This document shows positions 4,254 to 7,902 of a stretch of DNA of 7,902 bases, piece after piece. The notes beneath the pieces are model-generated. The model was not told the origin of the DNA, did not search any database, and worked only from the letters and a program-made list of their open reading frames with translations. The position numbers and the translations under genes were made by a program. Source of the DNA: an uncultured Ruminococcus sp. (GTDB taxonomy: Bacteria; Bacillota; Clostridia; Oscillospirales; Ruminococcaceae); contig CALDFS010000159.1 in the NCBI GenBank assembly GCA_937942105.1, forward strand, positions 1 to 7,902. Direction: 5' to 3'. How positions within the stretch are numbered: position 1 is the stretch's first letter; each line of letters opens with the position of its first letter.

Positions 4254-4804
4254 ACGAATCACTAAAATCAGGTGAATACATAGTATATCACGCAATAACA
4301 GAACGTCCCATGACAGTGGGGCAGACAATCATCTTCGACAGCGAACACCACAACGGCGTTTATAACAGAATCATGACCTGCAAGCAGATATTAGACGGCG
4401 AGAACCCCCAAGGCGAGCTTGCCGACTTTATCCGCTCGGATATCCTTAACTGGATAGGCACAACATTCCGCGAGCTGGCAATGGAAAGGGTAAGGGCGAG
4501 CGAATACCCCCAGTATCCTTCAAGGCTTGCATGCCTTTATACTGCCAAGACCTTTGATGAAGCCAAGGAATGGGCGCTGTTCTTTAAAAGAGTCGGCAGA
4601 AAGACATACGGGGTCGCGAAAATCCGCGTTGAGGGCGAGGTTTACGAAGGCCTTGCCACAAACTGCTTCGACGGCACTACCGATATGAACGCCAATACGG
4701 AACGCGCAAGGCACTATTGGAGCAACGGCGAAAGCGAAGACCCGCCAATTACCGAGGTTCTTGCCGCCGGCAGATTGACTGTTTTGGAGATTACCCAGAT
4801 ATAA
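4250..4804 (+). CDS. DUF2441-like protein of unknown function
   Basis: The 184-aa soluble protein follows AGGAG (4235-4239). It has no signal peptide or membrane helix. Its pattern resembles the uncharacterised DUF2441 family of Bacillota: YHAIT (residues 13-17), VGQTIIF (23-29), YPSRLACLYTAKTFDEAKEWA (89-109, the best-conserved block), YGVAKIRVEGEVYEG (120-134), NCFDGTTD (138-145), RHYW (154-157) and a C-terminal PITEVL-GRLTVLEI. The early Tyr-His, a mid-protein SRLxCLY and a late ITE are reminiscent of the H-Y-E layout of ADP-ribosyltransferase-fold proteins (H14, Y97, E169), but that is only a pattern argument. Debris of related copies lies directly upstream, and the gene ends at the terminator 4805-4853. 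Confidence 0.7.
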   Translation: MNESLKSGEYIVYHAITERPMTVGQTIIFDSEHHNGVYNRIMTCKQILDGENPQGELADFIRSDILNWIGTTFRELAMERVRASEYPQYPSRLACLYTAKTFDEAKEWALFFKRVGRKTYGVAKIRVEGEVYEGLATNCFDGTTDMNANTERARHYWSNGESEDPPITEVLAAGRLTVLEITQI

Positions 4805-4853
4805 AAACAACCCGCTCTCAATCGGAAAAATCCGGTTGGGAGCGGGTTGTTTT
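4805..4853. terminator. Strong bidirectional terminator between convergent genes
   Basis: A 21-bp stem with two G-U pairs joins 4805-4825 (core ACAACCCGCTCTCAA) to 4832-4852 around a 6-nt A-rich loop. Its A-run and T-run flanks serve both directions. It begins at the stop codon of the DUF2441-like gene and ends 5 bp before the stop of the GH44 gene, so it closes both transcripts. Confidence 0.93.
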
Positions 4854-4857
4854 ATGC

Positions 4858-6582
4858 TTATTTCTTTTTGCGCTTTGCCGCTGCAATCGCAGCTGCGGCT
4901 ATCAGCACTGCCAATATTGCGCCGCCTGCGCAAACTGCGGCGATGGGGAACTGCCCGATTCCGCCTTTGATTTCAATCTCGAATTCGGTTACAGAAAGCG
5001 GCTCAAGATTATATTCAAAGCTGTTGCCGGTTATCTCGCTGATATCATCCAGCCTGCGTATTTCGGAAGAGTCGCCATAAAGCGAGTATACCTTTGCCGA
5101 GGTGTACTCCTTTTCACCTGCGATTGAAATATTGACCGGTGTAGACTCGTGAATAGACTTGTTGATTGCGATGATTCGCAGCTTGCCGCCACCGCGCGAG
5201 TCAAGAGCCGAGTAGACCGACACAGCGTTTCTGTCAAAGCTTGTGCTTTCTACAAGAGTATCGCCGAAGCCGGAGCCCTTGCCGTCGTAGTTGGTGAACA
5301 TATCCATAGCCGCAAACTGATATTCGGCGTTATCAAACGCCCATATGCTGGCAAAATAAACGCCGTGCTCCGCAAAGATTCCCAATGTATCCGCCTCGGC
5401 AACCGCACCCGAAATATGGTCGCCGCCGCCGAAATTGTATTCGGTGAAAGCAAGCTTTGTTCCGGGATAATACTCGGCTATCGACTGCTCAACGTTCGGC
5501 AGCAGCGGGAAGAATTCAGCGCCGGTATCCACTATCCAGCTGTTTTCACGGTAGCCGTCTTCAAAAAGGGAACGAACACTGTCGAGCCTTGCCTGAACGC
5601 AGCCGTCGTTATCATAGTGATTGCAGGAGCGCTCACCGCATACGCCCTTGGCTTCGGTGTAGAAATGAAGGTCCAAAACATCCAAAAGCCGCCTGCCCTG
5701 CTCGTCTTCCGCCTTCTTCATTGAATCAAGGTAATAGTCTATGAACCAGCGGTAGCCGCCTTCTGACCTTATATTTTCCCAGTCGGGCGGGTTAAGCAGG
5801 CTGGTGAATGCGGAATATCCGAAAAGCGCAGGACCGAATACGTCAGCGCCCTCGTCCATATCCTTTACCACGGACGCAAGGTCGACGCTCTTTTCAATAA
5901 GCTCGGCGCAGTTTAACGGCTCGGTCTGAATGCGCGGGTGAGTACCTCCCCAAAGCGATGGCTCGTTGTCAAGCGCATAGCCCTTAAAGCCCTTTTTGCT
6001 GTCAGATTTTCCGAGCTTTTTTATCAGATAATTCAGGTATTCATCGGTGTAAACAACGCCGTCCTCAAGGTCTGGGGTCATAGAAAAATCACTGCCCTTG
6101 CGGTTTTCAACCTTGCACCAGAAGTCCGAAGGCGCACATTCGCTTTCGGGGACGTTTCCCTGAAGGTCGGAGGAGACATACCCTTGCATTTGCAGGGTCA
6201 GAAGCCCATATTCGATTTTGTTTTCACGGATGGATTTTGCAGCGTCCAACGCCGCACCGCCGGGAGCGGTTTTGTACTCTTCATCGGCATTGTTCACCAT
6301 ATACATATCTGAGGACTGATACCAGTCTGAGCCGGCGTTAGACATATTGTTTTCCCAATTGTAGGCGGTCATTCTGTTTCCGCCCAGCCGGAAGGATTTC
6401 GGGCTGACCTTTGAAAGATCAACCCCGCTGTTTACGCCGTAAATATACGGTGAAATTTCGCAGACTGTCTTATCGGGGTTTACGGTAATATTTCTTCCGG
6501 TGTCGGCATATGCCTGCGCCGGAGTGGAAACAGCGGCAACAAGTGCCACTATTCCGGCTAAAATTCGTGTTTTGTGCTTCAT
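4858..6582 (-). CDS. Secreted, membrane-anchored GH44 beta-glucanase-like enzyme
   Basis: The 574-aa protein starts after AGAAAGGA on the minus strand. It has a signal peptide (basic MKHKTR, hydrophobic core to about residue 19, likely cleavage after AQAYA near 26). The body matches glycoside hydrolase family 44, whose members cleave internal beta-1,4-glucan links in cellulose, xyloglucan or related polymers. Signatures are FRLGGNRMTAYNWENN-SNAGSDW (64-87), the acid/base motif ALDNEPSLW with Glu207, LDLHFY (304-308) and the nucleophile motif AFTEYNFGGG with Glu381. A C-terminal beta domain (about 455-540) follows, as in characterised GH44 enzymes. The protein ends with one hydrophobic helix (about 545-569) and KRKKK, so it is probably membrane-tethered rather than sortase-linked (no LPxTG). 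No dockerin or carbohydrate-binding module is seen. The neighbour 91 bp upstream is a sugar isomerase-like gene, fitting a saccharide-use role. Confidence 0.88.
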   Translation of the reverse strand: MKHKTRILAGIVALVAAVSTPAQAYADTGRNITVNPDKTVCEISPYIYGVNSGVDLSKVSPKSFRLGGNRMTAYNWENNMSNAGSDWYQSSDMYMVNNADEEYKTAPGGAALDAAKSIRENKIEYGLLTLQMQGYVSSDLQGNVPESECAPSDFWCKVENRKGSDFSMTPDLEDGVVYTDEYLNYLIKKLGKSDSKKGFKGYALDNEPSLWGGTHPRIQTEPLNCAELIEKSVDLASVVKDMDEGADVFGPALFGYSAFTSLLNPPDWENIRSEGGYRWFIDYYLDSMKKAEDEQGRRLLDVLDLHFYTEAKGVCGERSCNHYDNDGCVQARLDSVRSLFEDGYRENSWIVDTGAEFFPLLPNVEQSIAEYYPGTKLAFTEYNFGGGDHISGAVAEADTLGIFAEHGVYFASIWAFDNAEYQFAAMDMFTNYDGKGSGFGDTLVESTSFDRNAVSVYSALDSRGGGKLRIIAINKSIHESTPVNISIAGEKEYTSAKVYSLYGDSSEIRRLDDISEITGNSFEYNLEPLSVTEFEIEIKGGIGQFPIAAVCAGGAILAVLIAAAAIAAAKRKKK

Positions 6583-6602
6583 GTCATTTGTCCTTTCTGA
6601 TA

Positions 6603-6663
6603 TTGGTATTTTTAAGAATTATATTGGAAGGTTTTAATTTTGGATAGATTATATTTTGGAAAG
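6603..6663 (-). promoter_or_regulatory. AT-rich direct repeats in the GH44 gene upstream region
   Basis: On the plus strand TTGG-centred units recur at 6603-6606, 6624-6627, 6640-6643 and 6656-6659, spaced 21, 16 and 16 bp. The three on the right read ATTATATTGGAAGG, TTTTAATTTTGGATAG and ATTATATTTTGGAAAG. On the minus strand, the direction of the GH44 gene, two of them contain TATAAT (near 6618-6623 and 6649-6654), which could be -10 boxes, but no good -35 box lies at the right distance. The region may be the promoter/operator of the GH44 gene; no regulator is identified. Confidence 0.4.
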
Positions 6664-6673
6664 AATTTAACCG

Positions 6674-7453
6674 TCATAAAAATGAACGAAGATAAGAAAC
6701 AGAGCTTTTAACTCCATTACAGAAGTCCTCTCCCGCTCCGCCTTCAAGCGATATTCCGCCCTGGTAGCCGAGCTTTTTTAGTATCGAGAAAAACTCGCGG
6801 TAATCCTCGCCATCACCGGGCTGAGGGATATTGCGGGCATTTTTTGCGCTTGCTATATGGGCGTGGCTCAGGATATCGCCGCACTCCAAAAGCGATTCGC
6901 GCGGCTCTTTTTCCATATCCATATGGTAAAGGTCAACCAAAAGCCGGACGCTCTTGCTGTTCACCTCACGTATAAGCCCGGCTGCTTCGGTGCAGGTGTT
7001 GAAGACGTTGGTTTCTTCATGCCGCAATGGCTCTATGCAGCAGATTATGCCGTGCTTTTCCGCAGTCGGGGCGATGATATCCCCCAAGAGGCGTTTCAGC
7101 TGGTCATGCGCCGCAGCTCTTGAAAAGCCTTCCGGCACAGCGCGCGCTCTTCCGCTGCCGAAGACGGCTATTTTCAGCCCGAGTATTGCCGCCTTGGCGA
7201 AAACATCCTCAATATATTCCGAGATTCTTTGGCAGTTCACGCCCTCGCCTGTCAGGCGGATGTCGCCCGGGAAGAAGCAGTTTGCGGAATAGCACTCTGC
7301 CCCAATGGCGGAAAGCAGCTTTTGGCGCTCTTCTATCTCAGAAAAGCCGTGCTCTGAAAGCTGGGTAAGGTTGGTTTCTATGTAGTCCGCCCCAAGCTCG
7401 TTGAAGCGGGTGATTTTATCATCGAACACCGAAAGGCACACGCCTATTTTCAT
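6674..7453 (-). CDS. Sugar isomerase/epimerase-like TIM-barrel protein
   Basis: The 259-aa protein belongs to the xylose isomerase-like TIM-barrel superfamily (AP endonuclease 2 fold), which includes tagatose 3-epimerases, hydroxypyruvate isomerase and inosose-converting enzymes. The length is typical of the small members. The four expected metal ligands are present in order: E141 (IEPL), D174 (LVDLYHMD, with H177), H199 (SHAHIA) and E237 (SLEGG). R143 and H145 after the first ligand, and the early LGADYIET strand, also fit. The substrate cannot be told from sequence; a hexulose or a keto-inositol is possible. AAGGAG sits 6 bp before the ATG, inside the 15-bp gap after the upstream gene, so those two genes are an operon. 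The GH44 gene lies 91 bp downstream with no terminator between. Confidence 0.85.
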   Translation of the reverse strand: MKIGVCLSVFDDKITRFNELGADYIETNLTQLSEHGFSEIEERQKLLSAIGAECYSANCFFPGDIRLTGEGVNCQRISEYIEDVFAKAAILGLKIAVFGSGRARAVPEGFSRAAAHDQLKRLLGDIIAPTAEKHGIICCIEPLRHEETNVFNTCTEAAGLIREVNSKSVRLLVDLYHMDMEKEPRESLLECGDILSHAHIASAKNARNIPQPGDGEDYREFFSILKKLGYQGGISLEGGAGEDFCNGVKSSVSYLRSFL

Positions 7454-7468
7454 ATGTAACTCCTTGCT

Positions 7469-7902
7469 TTATAGCTTGATAATTTCGCCGCCGGTTTGCT
7501 TTACTTTTGTGAAAATACTCTTGATTATTGGGTACATTCCGAGCACCGCGAACAGCCAGCCAATTACAAGATTCTTAATCAGCTCAGCCTGAACTTCCTT
7601 ATCGTACATGATAACTGTGTTCAGTCCGGTGATGCAGGTGCTCAGCGGTGTTCCGGGATATTCACGCATGAGCATAACAAGCATGGTTACGTATTCCGCC
7701 AGCACTACCGCCAGAACCGACATTATCAGCACGATTATGCCCTTTGCACGGGTTTCCTTTCCGTGGAGCAGCTCATATCCCTTGCAGGATGCAAGGCTGA
7801 TGACGAATCCCAGATATGCCACAACCCAGCCTAAAAATGATGCTACCGCCCAAGGAATCGCGCCGACTATAGCGCCCAGAGCTGCGCCGACTGTGCCCGT
7901 AA
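7469..7902 (-). CDS. C-terminal part of a multi-pass membrane protein, open at the window edge
   Basis: The stop codon is at 7469-7471. The frame continues without a stop through the end of the window, so the GTG near 7822 is an internal codon and not the start. The visible part (about 144 residues) begins with a glycine/alanine-rich segment (GTVGAALGAIVGAIPW) and a first helix (WAVASFLGWVVAYLGFVISLA). A short polar loop follows (KGYELLHGKETRAKG), then a second helix (IIVLIMSVLAVVLAEYVTMLVML), an extracellular or cytosolic loop of about 40 residues, a final helix (LVIGWLFAVLGMYPII) and a basic tail. I do not recognise the family; it resembles the membrane end of Bacillota proteins that carry an N-terminal zinc ribbon. 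It is followed 15 bp later by the isomerase-like gene, in the same operon. Confidence 0.65.
   Translation of the reverse strand, partial: TGTVGAALGAIVGAIPWAVASFLGWVVAYLGFVISLASCKGYELLHGKETRAKGIIVLIMSVLAVVLAEYVTMLVMLMREYPGTPLSTCITGLNTVIMYDKEVQAELIKNLVIGWLFAVLGMYPIIKSIFTKVKQTGGEIIKL

Noticed and set aside
5149..5724. Long plus-strand reading frame (191 codons) within the GH44 gene.
   Set aside because: It is antisense to a clearly recognisable GH44 sequence with both catalytic motifs, and shows no ribosome site or family pattern.
6954..7292. Plus-strand reading frames across the isomerase-like gene (6857-7123, 6954-7292, 7120-7368).
   Set aside because: They are shadows of the minus-strand TIM-barrel gene with all four metal ligands, and have no start signals.

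Overview
This window looks like chromosomal DNA from a Gram-positive clostridial gut bacterium, most likely an Oscillospiraceae/Ruminococcus-like member of the Bacillota. The signs are strong AGGAGG-type ribosome sites, near-consensus sigma-A promoters, a zinc-type ribosomal protein S18, a glycoside hydrolase family 44 enzyme, and compact hairpin-rich intergenic repeats. The taxonomic placement is inferred from style and gene content, not from a search.

Left part (1-1260). The 3' end of a membrane transporter gene (1-132, +) ends near a strong hairpin (181-220). Next is a 100-bp fold-back element with perfect 13-bp terminal inverted repeats and a possible 5-bp target duplication (260-369), which looks like a MITE. 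A small unknown gene lies on the minus strand (436-672). The gene-free stretch 673-992 carries four ATTTCACC units linked by small hairpins (842-950) and then a terminator. That terminator lies 2 bp beyond a minus-strand tRNA-Arg(ACG) gene (993-1068) with encoded CCA and a clear promoter. The other gene-free stretch, 133-435, holds only the hairpin and the MITE-like element.

Centre (1180-3990). A RING-like zinc-finger/zinc-ribbon/DUF2628-like membrane protein (1288-2274) sits behind a palindrome-flanked promoter. It is followed by the ribosomal/single-strand-binding operon rpsF-ssb-rpsR (2432-3551), driven by a perfect TTGACA-N17-TATAAT promoter that is wound into a 10-bp inverted repeat. After its terminator comes a YvyF-like zinc-ribbon/helix-turn-helix protein (3634-3987).

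Centre-right (3988-4853). The intact gene at 4250-4804 encodes a DUF2441-like protein. The preceding 260 bp contain debris of related copies: an in-frame C-terminal relic (3994-4029) with its own terminator, and a duplicated leader with ribosome site feeding a six-codon micro-ORF (4171-4191). The locus looks like a collapsed tandem array, and this is the least ordinary part of the window.

Right part (4805-7902, minus strand). A bidirectional terminator separates the DUF2441-like gene from three minus-strand genes, in transcription order: a multi-pass membrane protein open at the window edge (7469-7902), a TIM-barrel sugar isomerase/epimerase-like protein (6674-7453), and a secreted, membrane-anchored GH44 beta-glucanase-like enzyme (4858-6582). 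The first two are tightly linked (15-bp gap). The GH44 gene is 91 bp further on, behind a row of AT-rich direct repeats that may hold its own promoter or operator. No complete new defence or mobile system is visible. The items most worth following are the DUF2441-like array and the MITE-like element, whose apex sequence recurs in the array's terminator.
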